Notes under the pieces: generated by a model
Seen by the model: only the letters and a program-made list of their open reading frames with translations
Database searches by the model: none
Told to the model about the DNA's origin: nothing
Source: Flavobacterium sp.
GTDB lineage: Bacteria; Bacteroidota; Bacteroidia; Flavobacteriales; Flavobacteriaceae
Reading direction: 5' to 3'
Assembly (NCBI GenBank): GCA_024642295.1
Contig: JAHEBK010000014.1
Coordinates: 1-14,659 of the forward strand
Length of the DNA: 14,659 bases
Translations under genes and position numbers: made by a program
Shown: one piece after another, positions 1 to 6,386 of the stretch
How positions within the stretch are numbered: position 1 is the first letter of the stretch
How the letters are laid out: every line of letters begins with the position of its first letter

Positions 1-30
1 ATTTACAATTACTTAAATACAATATTGAAT

Positions 31-59
31 TAAGTGTTTTGATAACACTTATATCAAAA
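31..59. promoter_or_regulatory. Candidate operator of the arabinose operon (two interleaved palindromes)
   Basis: Two perfect dyads with 8-bp arms overlap here. The first is TAAGTGTT-N5-AACACTTA at 31-38 and 44-51. The second is TTTTGATA-N7-TATCAAAA at 37-44 and 52-59. Together they cover the -33 element and most of the spacer of the araB promoter, so a protein bound there should block RNA polymerase. That they are operators for an arabinose-responsive repressor is inference. The known Bacteroides AraR is a Nudix-related regulator, and no regulator gene is in this window. Confidence 0.55.
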
Positions 60-72
60 TGTATTACATTTG
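38..72 (+). promoter_or_regulatory. Bacteroidota-type promoter of araBDA
   Basis: A TTTG at 38-41 is followed, after 23 nt, by TACATTTG at 65-72. This matches the TTTG / TAnnTTTG consensus of Bacteroidota sigma-ABfr promoters, with the spacer at the long end of the range reported for Flavobacterium. Transcription would begin a few bases after 72. That gives a leader of roughly 20 nt before the ATG at 98, and excludes the in-frame ATG at 59 as start. Confidence 0.65.
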
Positions 73-97
73 TAATTGTATAAAAAAGAATTTTAGA

Positions 98-1804
98 ATG
101 AAAAATTATGTTATAGGCTTAGACTACGGTTCTGATTCCGTTCGTGCCGTGTTAATTGACACAGAAAATGGACAAGAAATAGCTGCTGATGTATGTCATT
201 ACAGACGTTGGAAAAACAAAGAATATTGCAATGCTTCTATAAATCAATTTCGTCAACATCCATTAGACCACATTGAAGGATTAGAAGTCACTATAAAAAA
301 CATAATCTCATCTAGTAAAATAGAAACGTCTTTAATAAAAGCTATCTGTGTTGATACGACCGGTTCTTCTCCTGTTCCTGTTACAAAAAACGGGATACCA
401 TTAGCATTAACAAAAGAATTTGAGCATAATCCTAATGCTATGATGGTGTTGTGGAAAGATCATACTGCAATAAATGAAGCTAATGAAATCAATGAATTAG
501 CGGCAACTTGGGGAGGAGAAGATTTTACAAAATATGAAGGAGGAATTTATTCGTCCGAGTGGTTTTGGGCAAAAATTTTACACATTGTTAATGAAGATGA
601 AGCGGTTAAAAACGCAGCCTATACTTGGTTAGAGCATTGCGATTTAATGACTTATTTATTAATTGAAAATAAAGATTTAAAAACATTTAAACGAAGTCGT
701 TGTGCTGCGGGTCACAAAGCAATGTGGCACGAAAACTGGAACGGGCTACCCCCTGAGAATTTTTTAGAAAAACTACATCCTTACTTGGCTCAGTTGAGGG
801 GAAAATTATATAATGAAACCTATACTTCTGATAAAGTAGCTGGGAAATTATCCCAAGAATGGGCGTCTAAATTAGGACTTTCAACTGATACCGTTATAGC
901 CGTAGGAACTTTTGACGCTCATTCTGGAGCTGTAGGTGCTAAAATCGATGAATATGCTTTAGTTCGTGTAATGGGAACTTCCACATGTGATATAATTGTG
1001 TCTGCCAAAGAAAATATTGGTAGCAAAACTGTAAAAGGAATTTGTGGACAGGTTGATGGTTCAGTAATTCCAGGTTACATCGGTTTAGAGGCTGGACAAT
1101 CAGCATTTGGAGATGTATTGGCCTGGTTTAAAGATACTCTCTCTTGGCCCTTGGATAATTTAGTTTACAATTCGAAAGTTTTATCTGAGGAACAAAAAGC
1201 ACAATTAAAAGATGATGTGGAATCAAATTTCATCAAAACATTAACGGAACAAGCAGAAAGTATTCCCTTATCAGAAAGTATTCCAACAGCTTTAGACTGG
1301 GTAAATGGTAGAAGAACTCCAGATGCAAATCAAGGTTTAAAAAGTGCAATGACTAATCTTTCTTTAGGAACCAAAGCACCACATATTTTCAAAGCTTTAA
1401 TTAACTCCATTTGTTTTGGTTCTAAGAAAATTGTTGACCGTTTTGAAGAAGAAGGTGTTCGTATTGATAGTGTAATCGGAATTGGTGGTGTCGCCAGAAA
1501 GTCACCCTTTATCATGCAAACTTTGGCTAATGTATTGAATAAGCCCATTAAAGTTTGTGCTTCTGATCAAGCACCTGCTTTAGGAGCAGCTATTTATGCT
1601 GCAGTAGCTGCAGGAATTTACCCAAACGTAATTGAAGCAAGTAAAAAAATGGGAAGTGATTTTGAAAGCGAATATTTTCCTCAAACGGATAAAATAGAAA
1701 AATACCAAGAGTTAATGGATTCTTATTCTGAATTGAGTCAATTTATTGAAAATCAAGTTAAAAAAAATAATACTGTTCCGTTAAAAATTGAAACAGTTTC
1801 TTAA
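98..1804 (+). CDS. araB: L-ribulokinase
   Basis: ATP-dependent FGGY-family sugar kinase that phosphorylates L-ribulose to L-ribulose-5-phosphate, the second step of cytoplasmic L-arabinose catabolism. The product is 568 aa, close to the 566 aa of E. coli AraB. The N-terminal ATPase-fold strand IGLDYGSDSVRAVLID (about 6-21) is present, as are DTTGSSPVPV near 86-95 and the catalytic-Asp motif FDAHSGAVG near 272-280. Also visible are the phosphate-binding MGTSTCD near 292, GLEAGQSAFGD near 329, and the C-terminal GIGGVARKSPF near 460 with SDQAPALGAA near 488. An in-frame ATG at 59 would add 13 residues, but that stretch overlaps the -7 promoter box, so the ATG at 98 is preferred. araD follows after 35 nt and araA after that, which fixes the substrate as ribulose rather than xylulose or glycerol. 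Confidence 0.95.
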   Translation: MKNYVIGLDYGSDSVRAVLIDTENGQEIAADVCHYRRWKNKEYCNASINQFRQHPLDHIEGLEVTIKNIISSSKIETSLIKAICVDTTGSSPVPVTKNGIPLALTKEFEHNPNAMMVLWKDHTAINEANEINELAATWGGEDFTKYEGGIYSSEWFWAKILHIVNEDEAVKNAAYTWLEHCDLMTYLLIENKDLKTFKRSRCAAGHKAMWHENWNGLPPENFLEKLHPYLAQLRGKLYNETYTSDKVAGKLSQEWASKLGLSTDTVIAVGTFDAHSGAVGAKIDEYALVRVMGTSTCDIIVSAKENIGSKTVKGICGQVDGSVIPGYIGLEAGQSAFGDVLAWFKDTLSWPLDNLVYNSKVLSEEQKAQLKDDVESNFIKTLTEQAESIPLSESIPTALDWVNGRRTPDANQGLKSAMTNLSLGTKAPHIFKALINSICFGSKKIVDRFEEEGVRIDSVIGIGGVARKSPFIMQTLANVLNKPIKVCASDQAPALGAAIYAAVAAGIYPNVIEASKKMGSDFESEYFPQTDKIEKYQELMDSYSELSQFIENQVKKNNTVPLKIETVS

Positions 1805-1811
1805 ATATTTA

Positions 1812-1825
1812 TTAGGAGAACCTAA
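1812..1825 (+). promoter_or_regulatory. Small hairpin in the araB-araD gap
   Basis: TTAGG-AGAA-CCTAA forms a perfect 5-bp stem with a tetraloop, lying 14 nt before the araD start. It contains the only AGGAG in the gap. At 21 nt from the ATG this is too far to serve as a Shine-Dalgarno, and half of it is in the stem. It may affect mRNA stability or translation between the two cistrons, but could be chance. Confidence 0.3.
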
Positions 1826-1839
1826 AAAACAATAAAATT

Positions 1840-2541
1840 ATGAGTTCAAAATACCAAGCATTAAAACAAGAATGTTACGAAGCCAATATGCTTCTAAATG
1901 AGTTGAATTTAGTGGTTTATACTTTTGGAAATGTTAGCGCAGTAGATAGAGATAATAGCGTTTTTGCTATTAAACCTAGTGGAGTTCCTTATGAAGATTT
2001 AAAAGCTGAAGACATTGTAATTGTTGATTTTGATAATAACATTATTGAAGGTGACAAACGGCCTTCGTCTGACACTAAAACGCATGCTTATTTGTATAAA
2101 AATTGGTCAAAAATTGGTGGTATTGCACACACACATGCTACTTTTTCTGTAGCTTGGTCTCAAGCACAAAGAGATATTCCTATTTTTGGAACTACTCATG
2201 CAGACCACCTAACAGCTGATATTCCCTGTGCACCTCCTATGGAAGACCACCTTATAGAAGGAAACTATGAGCACAATACGGGAATCCAAATCCTTGATTG
2301 TTTTAAAGACAAAAACCTTTCGTATGAAGAAGTAGAAATGATTTTGATTGGAAACCATGGTCCATTTGCTTGGGGGAAAAATGCAGCTAAAGCCGTTTAC
2401 AATTCTAAAGTACTAGAAGTGGTGGCTCAAATGGCTTATTTGACATTGCAAATTAATCCTGTTGCTCCAAAATTAAAAGATTCTTTAATAAAAAAGCATT
2501 ACGATCGTAAGCACGGAAAAGATGCTTATTACGGACAGTAG
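1840..2541 (+). CDS. araD: L-ribulose-5-phosphate 4-epimerase
   Basis: Class II aldolase-like zinc enzyme that interconverts L-ribulose-5-phosphate and D-xylulose-5-phosphate, feeding arabinose carbon into the pentose phosphate pathway. The 233-aa length matches the family (E. coli AraD is 231 aa). Zinc ligands are visible as His97 and His99 in HTHATFSVAW and His173 in GNHGPFAWG, with Asp78 in PSSDTKTH. The catalytic Asp122 lies in GTTHADH, and the C-terminal tyrosine in KHGKDAYYGQ is the counterpart of E. coli Tyr229. Phosphate-binding segments GNVSA (30-34) and KPSGV (45-49) are intact. All of these sit two residues beyond their E. coli positions. The gene lies between araB and araA, so L-fuculose-phosphate aldolase, a relative in the same fold, is excluded. 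Confidence 0.96.
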   Translation: MSSKYQALKQECYEANMLLNELNLVVYTFGNVSAVDRDNSVFAIKPSGVPYEDLKAEDIVIVDFDNNIIEGDKRPSSDTKTHAYLYKNWSKIGGIAHTHATFSVAWSQAQRDIPIFGTTHADHLTADIPCAPPMEDHLIEGNYEHNTGIQILDCFKDKNLSYEEVEMILIGNHGPFAWGKNAAKAVYNSKVLEVVAQMAYLTLQINPVAPKLKDSLIKKHYDRKHGKDAYYGQ

Positions 2542-2542
2542 T

Positions 2543-2608
2543 TGTTTATTAGGTCAATCGTTTAATAAGCAAAATAAACATTCAAATCGTTTAATGAACT
2601 CAACGATT
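2543..2608 (+). repeat. Two consecutive stem-loops and an 11-bp direct repeat in the araD-araA gap
   Basis: The 87-nt gap contains TGTTTATT (2543-2550) pairing with AATAAACA (2573-2580), and AATCGTT (2585-2591) pairing with AACGATT (2602-2608). Both pairings are perfect. AATCGTTTAAT also occurs twice in direct orientation, at 2556-2566 and 2585-2595, so the first copy could compete for the same partner at 2602-2608. There is no U-tract, so this is not a terminator. A processing, stability or translation-control element between araD and araA is inference. Confidence 0.45.
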
Positions 2609-2628
2609 AAACAGTTAAACAAAAAATC

Positions 2629-4137
2629 ATGAATAATATTTCCCAAAAAGAAGTTTGGTTCGTAGTAGGAAGCCAAGAATTATATGGCCCTGAAACATTA
2701 CTAAAAGTTGCTGAACATTCCCAAAACATTGCAAAAGGACTAGAGGGTTCTTTGCATATTCCTGTAAAAATTGTATATAAAGATGTAGTCAAATCACCAG
2801 AACAAATATTAAATGTTTGTTTGGAAGCAAATTCTAATAAAAACTGTATCGGAATTATCGCTTGGATGCACACTTTTTCACCTGCAAAAATGTGGATTGG
2901 TGGTTTGAGAATTCTTAAAAAACCTTTATGTCATTTACACACACAATACAATGCTGAAATTCCTTGGGCTACTATTGATATGGATTTCATGAACTTGAAT
3001 CAATCAGCTCATGGTGATAGAGAGTTTGGTTTTATGATGTCAAGAATGCGTAAAAAACGTAAAGTAGTTGTAGGACACTGGGAAGATGATAAAGTTTTAA
3101 AAAAATTAGGTATCTGGACAAGAGTAGCTTTAGGTTGGGATGAATTACAAAACTTAAAAGTAGCTCGAATTGGTGATAATATGCGTGAAGTTGCTGTAAC
3201 TGAAGGTGATAAAGTAGAAGCGCAAATCCGTTTTGGAGTGACTGTCAACGGTTATGATTCTTCTGACATTACAAAACATATAGACAAGATTAGTGACAAG
3301 CAAATAAATGATTTACTTGCTATTTATGAGACTTCCTATAATTTAACTTCCTCCTTGAAAGAAGGCGGAGCTCAAAGACAATCTTTGATTGATGCTGCAA
3401 AAATTGAATTAGGTTTAAGAGCATTTCTTGAAGAAGGTGGATTTGGTGCTTTTACTGATACTTTTGAAAATCTTGGAGCTTGGAAACAACTTCCAGGAAT
3501 AGCAACCCAACGTTTAATGGCAGATGGTTACGGTTTTGGCGGAGAAGGCGACTGGAAAACTGCTGCTATGGTTCGTGCTTTAAAAGTAATGAACATTGGT
3601 CTTGAAGGTGGAACCTCTTTTATGGAAGATTACACCTATCACTTTACTCCTGAAAAATCGTATGTATTAGGTTCTCACATGCTAGAAATTTGTCCTTCAA
3701 TTGCTGATGGAAAGCCATCTTGCGAAGTACATCCATTAGGAATTGGAGGGAAAGAAGATCCAGCTCGTTTGGTATTCAATTCACCAGCAGGAGATGCAAT
3801 TAATGTATCATTAGTAGATATGGGAACTCGTTTCCGTTTAATTGTAAACGAAGTAACTGCTGTAAAACCTGTGGCTGAATTACCAAAATTACCTGTTGCA
3901 CGTGTACTTTGGGATTGTAAACCTAATTTAGATATCGCTGCTACGGCGTGGATTTTGGCTGGTGGTGCACACCATACTGTTTATAGCCAAGCAGTAACTA
4001 CTGAATTCATGGAAGATTTTGCAGATATCGCCGGAATAGAATTATTAGTTATTGATAATGATACTAAAATACGTAATTTCAAAGAAACGTTAAATGCGAA
4101 TGAAGCCTATTATCATCTCTTTCAACACGGACTATAA
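2629..4137 (+). CDS. araA: L-arabinose isomerase
   Basis: Mn-dependent ketol isomerase converting L-arabinose to L-ribulose, the first step of the pathway, in the cytoplasm. The product is 502 aa against 500 aa in E. coli. The metal and catalytic residues fall at the expected places: Glu306 in [12 protein letters not shown], Glu333 in [10 protein letters not shown], His350 in VLGSHMLE and the His pair 448-449 in GGAHHT. The N-terminal [14 protein letters not shown] (9-22) and the segment [16 protein letters not shown] (75-90) are also typical. The start is preceded by an A-rich stretch without Shine-Dalgarno, usual for this phylum. It is the last gene before a strong terminator, so araB-araD-araA is probably one transcript. 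The order B-D-A differs from the E. coli B-A-D. Confidence 0.97.
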   Translation: MNNISQKEVWFVVGSQELYGPETLLKVAEHSQNIAKGLEGSLHIPVKIVYKDVVKSPEQILNVCLEANSNKNCIGIIAWMHTFSPAKMWIGGLRILKKPLCHLHTQYNAEIPWATIDMDFMNLNQSAHGDREFGFMMSRMRKKRKVVVGHWEDDKVLKKLGIWTRVALGWDELQNLKVARIGDNMREVAVTEGDKVEAQIRFGVTVNGYDSSDITKHIDKISDKQINDLLAIYETSYNLTSSLKEGGAQRQSLIDAAKIELGLRAFLEEGGFGAFTDTFENLGAWKQLPGIATQRLMADGYGFGGEGDWKTAAMVRALKVMNIGLEGGTSFMEDYTYHFTPEKSYVLGSHMLEICPSIADGKPSCEVHPLGIGGKEDPARLVFNSPAGDAINVSLVDMGTRFRLIVNEVTAVKPVAELPKLPVARVLWDCKPNLDIAATAWILAGGAHHTVYSQAVTTEFMEDFADIAGIELLVIDNDTKIRNFKETLNANEAYYHLFQHGL

Positions 4138-4143
4138 TAACCT

Positions 4144-4196
4144 AACCTAAAAGCCATTTAAAATAATTATCTTTGGCTTTTAGGTTTTTGTTTTTT
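4144..4196 (+). terminator. Rho-independent terminator of araBDA
   Basis: A perfect 13-bp stem, AACCTAAAAGCCA (4144-4156) with TGGCTTTTAGGTT (4174-4186), has a 17-nt loop and is followed by TTTTTGTTTTTT-like sequence through 4196. It begins 7 nt after the araA stop and separates the ara cistrons from galM, unless read-through occurs. Confidence 0.9.
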
Positions 4197-4225
4197 AAAC
4201 TATTAACAACCAAAAACTATTAATT

Positions 4226-5395
4226 ATGAACGTATTAAAACGTTGCATTTATGCATTTTCAATAGTAAGTTTAGCTATTATGAATATACAATGTAAAGGC
4301 GATAAAAAATCACAAGAAACTACTACTGCTGAAGCAGTAACAATTGAGAAAACAGCTTATGGAACTACTCCAACTGGAGATAAAGTAGACCGTTATAAAT
4401 TAAAAAACCAAAAGGGTATGGAAGTAGATATTATCACTTATGGTGGTATTATTACTTCTTTAAAAGTTCCTAACAAGGCTGGAGTCTCTGAAGAAATCGT
4501 TTTAGGATTCAATAAATTAGAGCAATATACAAAGGACAATCCTTATTTTGGCGCAATCATTGGTCGTTACGGGAATCGTATTGCAAAGGCGCAATTTTCA
4601 TTAGACGGTACGACTTATAAATTAGCTGCCAACAATGATGCTAATAATTTACATGGTGGTCCAGAAGGGTTTCACAGAGTTATTTGGACAGCAGAGGAAG
4701 CCAAAGGAGGAGATACTGCCACTTTAAAATTAAAATATGTTAGTAAAGACATGGAGGAAGGTTTTCCTGGAAACCTAACCGTTTTTGTTACTTATTCTTT
4801 AACTAAGGACAACACTTTAGATGTTATATATGAAGCAACAACAGACAAGAAAACGATTGTTAACTTAACACAACACTCTTATTTCAATTTATCTGGGGAT
4901 TTTGCTAAAACAATCTTAGACCATGAAATTGTTATTGATGCTGATCAATTAGTTCCTGTTGATGCTAATCTTATACCAACTGGTAAATTAGATGACGTTA
5001 CTCATACTCCTTTCGATTTTAGAAAACCAAAAGCTATTGGTAAAGAAATTGAGACAACCAACGAACAACTAAAAAGAGGTCTAGGTTACGATCACTGCTG
5101 GGTATTGAACAATCAAGATAAGGGATTCCGTTTTGCAGCTTCAGCTTATGAACCTACAAGTGGAAGATTATTAGAAGTATTTACTGATGAGCCTGGAATA
5201 CAATTGTACACTGGTAACTTCTTAGATGGAACATTACCTACTAGAGATGCTAAAACCTATGCACATAGAACAGGACTTTGTTTAGAAACTCAACATTATC
5301 CAGATTCGCCCAATCAAAAAGATTTCCCAACTACGGTTTTAAATCCTGGAGATAAATACCAGTCAAAAACTTCCTTTAAGTTTTCGACTAAATAA
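4226..5395 (+). CDS. galM: Aldose 1-epimerase (mutarotase), predicted exported lipoprotein
   Basis: Interconverts alpha and beta anomers of aldoses. After the leader the chain shows the family signature: NNLHGGPEGFH with His143, NLTQHSYFNLSG with catalytic His217, GYDHCWVL with Asp289 and the catalytic base Glu354 in CLETQHYPD. The product is 389 aa, longer than cytoplasmic GalM (about 340-350). The first 22 residues are a hydrophobic leader ending in IMNIQ-Cys23, followed by a polar Ser/Thr/Lys-rich linker. This suggests signal peptidase II processing, although the residue before Cys (Gln) is atypical for a lipobox. A periplasmic or outer-membrane enzyme would act on sugars released outside the cytoplasm. 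Its position 88 nt after araA suggests a role with arabinose or arabinan sugars, but the araA terminator lies between them and no convincing own promoter was found. Confidence 0.92.
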   Translation: MNVLKRCIYAFSIVSLAIMNIQCKGDKKSQETTTAEAVTIEKTAYGTTPTGDKVDRYKLKNQKGMEVDIITYGGIITSLKVPNKAGVSEEIVLGFNKLEQYTKDNPYFGAIIGRYGNRIAKAQFSLDGTTYKLAANNDANNLHGGPEGFHRVIWTAEEAKGGDTATLKLKYVSKDMEEGFPGNLTVFVTYSLTKDNTLDVIYEATTDKKTIVNLTQHSYFNLSGDFAKTILDHEIVIDADQLVPVDANLIPTGKLDDVTHTPFDFRKPKAIGKEIETTNEQLKRGLGYDHCWVLNNQDKGFRFAASAYEPTSGRLLEVFTDEPGIQLYTGNFLDGTLPTRDAKTYAHRTGLCLETQHYPDSPNQKDFPTTVLNPGDKYQSKTSFKFSTK

Positions 5396-5404
5396 AAATT
5401 ACTG

Positions 5405-5456
5405 AAAAGCCCCTTTAAAAATGCCCTAAAAAGTTAGGCACTATTTGGGGCTTTTT
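5405..5456. terminator. Terminator between convergent galM and HD gene, probably bidirectional
   Basis: AAAAGCCCC (5405-5413) pairs with GGGGCTTTT (5447-5455), followed by T on the + strand. An inner arm, TGCC (5422-5425) with GGCA (5437-5440), can extend by TAA/TTA around a bulged C. On the minus strand the same stem is followed by TTTTC, so it can also end the HD gene transcript. Confidence 0.88.
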
Positions 5457-5475
5457 AATTTATTACAATTAAATG

Positions 5476-6138
5476 CTACAATTCCCCATCCCATTCCGCA
5501 TAAAATTGCGATAGAAAACCTTCCATGTAGCGGTGTCTTTCTTCGGCGATTTTTTTCCCTGAAACGGTATTCATTTTATCTTTGAGCAACAATAATTTTT
5601 CATAAAAATGATTAATTGTTGGCGCTTGACTTTTTTTATACTCCTCTTTAGTCATGTTCATGTTGGGCGCAATTTGAGGGTCGTATAAACCTCGATTTTT
5701 AAAACCGCCATAATTGAACGCACGAGCAATTCCTATCGCTCCTATAGCGTCTAAACGATCTGCATCTTGAACAATATCTAATTCCATTGAAGTGAAATTA
5801 TTTTCGACGTTTCCACCCTTGAAAGAAATATTTTCAATAATATTAACCACCTGTGCAATAATTTCTTCGGACACATTTTGACTTTCTAAAAATGTACGAG
5901 CTGTTTTAGGACCAATGGTTTCGTCTCCTCCAGAAGCGTCGGGATGAAATTTACTATCTGCAATATCGTGAAGCAAAGCACCTAATTTAACTACTGTTAT
6001 ATCGCATTCTTGGTCTTTAGCAATCAAAAGTGCATTTTTATACACTCTCTCGATATGAAACCAATCGTGACCACCTTCGGCATTTTGAAGTTTATCTTTT
6101 ACAAAACTGATGGTTTTACTAATTAATTCTTGACTCAT
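5476..6138 (-). CDS. HD-domain phosphohydrolase, YpgQ/YedJ-like
   Basis: Small metal-dependent hydrolase of the HD superfamily. The product is 220 aa with the full H...HD...D pattern: GGHDWFHIERV with His24 and His28, LGALLHDIADSKF with His57-Asp58, and QDADRLDAIGAIG with Asp127. The stretches HDWFHIERV, DADRLDAIGAIGIAR and the C-terminal half with AEERHRYMEGFL are typical of the YpgQ/YedJ subgroup. B. subtilis YpgQ in that subgroup hydrolyses nucleoside triphosphates, so a nucleotide pyrophosphohydrolase role is plausible, but the substrate here is unknown. It is a stand-alone gene convergent with galM, behind the desaturase operon but separated from it by a terminator. Its own -7 box (TAACTTTG) lies 25 nt before the ATG. 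Confidence 0.88.
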   Translation of the reverse strand: MSQELISKTISFVKDKLQNAEGGHDWFHIERVYKNALLIAKDQECDITVVKLGALLHDIADSKFHPDASGGDETIGPKTARTFLESQNVSEEIIAQVVNIIENISFKGGNVENNFTSMELDIVQDADRLDAIGAIGIARAFNYGGFKNRGLYDPQIAPNMNMTKEEYKKSQAPTINHFYEKLLLLKDKMNTVSGKKIAEERHRYMEGFLSQFYAEWDGEL

Positions 6139-6140
6139 TA

Positions 6141-6190
6141 TTTTTATATAAAAATGCTGATTTCAAAGTTATAAAACTTCAAAATCAGCA
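6141..6190 (-). terminator. Minus-strand intrinsic terminator after the desaturase transcript
   Basis: Read on the minus strand, 6190-6175 and 6170-6155 form a 16-bp stem with two internal G-U pairs and a TTAT tetraloop (6174-6171), followed at once by TTTTTATA. On the plus strand the two wobble positions become C-A mismatches, so the structure fits minus-strand RNA. It ends 16 nt before the HD start codon and overlaps the -7 box proposed for that gene. Confidence 0.7.
6164..6171 (-). promoter_or_regulatory. Candidate -7 box of the HD gene
   Basis: On the minus strand this reads TAACTTTG, an exact TAnnTTTG match, ending 25 nt before the HD start codon. The araB -7 box has the same distance to its ATG. 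No TTTG or TTG was found 17-23 nt further upstream, so the promoter is incomplete by consensus. Confidence 0.4.
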
Positions 6191-6201
6191 CTATGTTTTT
6201 G

Positions 6202-6218
6202 TTTAATTTCAAATTAAA
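6202..6218. repeat. 17-bp AT palindrome
   Basis: TTTAATTT-C-AAATTAAA is a perfect 8-bp dyad around one base. It lies between the terminator hairpin and the long repeat element in the gap between the desaturase and HD genes. It is only A/T in the arms, so it may be a protein site or composition noise. Confidence 0.3.
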
Positions 6219-6231
6219 TATTTGACTTAAA

Positions 6232-6349
6232 AATAACTGCAGATTCGCAAATTTCCTTTTTAGATAAATATTTTCTAATTATTACGAATTAAATTTGCGC
6301 TAATTCCGCTTAAAGCGTTTTAAATTAAATTAGCGAATCTGCGGTTATT
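6232..6349. repeat. Long palindromic intergenic element (REP-like)
   Basis: The 17-nt end AATAACTGCAGATTCGC (6232-6248) is inverted as GCGAATCTGCGGTTATT (6333-6349), with one T/G difference out of 17. After one mismatch, five more bases pair inward. Inside are a second perfect dyad, CGCAAATTT (6246-6254) with AAATTTGCG (6291-6299), and a tip CGCT-TAA-AGCG (6307-6317). The 118-bp unit fills the gap between two same-strand genes and has no open reading frame of note. The CGCAGATTCGCAAATTT-type wording resembles short repeats I recall from Flavobacterium intergenic regions, which I could not check here. Confidence 0.6.
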
Positions 6350-6386
6350 AAAAGTTTTGAATAGGAAATCCTCCTTAATCAAAAAA

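Noticed and set aside
1250..1290. Repeated ESIP coding words in araB (AESIPLSESIP)
   Set aside because: A very short internal repetition in a variable surface region; the frame and flanking motifs are intact, so it gives no sign of rearrangement.
3009..3248. Minus-strand open frame inside araA
   Set aside because: Shadow of the araA reading frame, Ser/Thr/Pro-rich, with no recognisable domain. The same holds for the minus frames at 1330-1548, 2607-2873, 8579-8917 and 10107-10307, and the plus frames at 8293-8493, 9911-10105 and 13295-13561.
4168..4175. TATCTTTG, a -7-like box ahead of galM
   Set aside because: It lies in the loop of the araA terminator, 50 nt from the galM ATG, and no TTTG or TTG occurs at the required spacing upstream. 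Probably chance in AT-rich sequence.
6369..6376. Perfect Shine-Dalgarno-like AAGGAGGA on the minus strand after the desaturase stop
   Set aside because: No start codon follows at a usable distance and no open frame continues from it; genes in this window do not use such sites.
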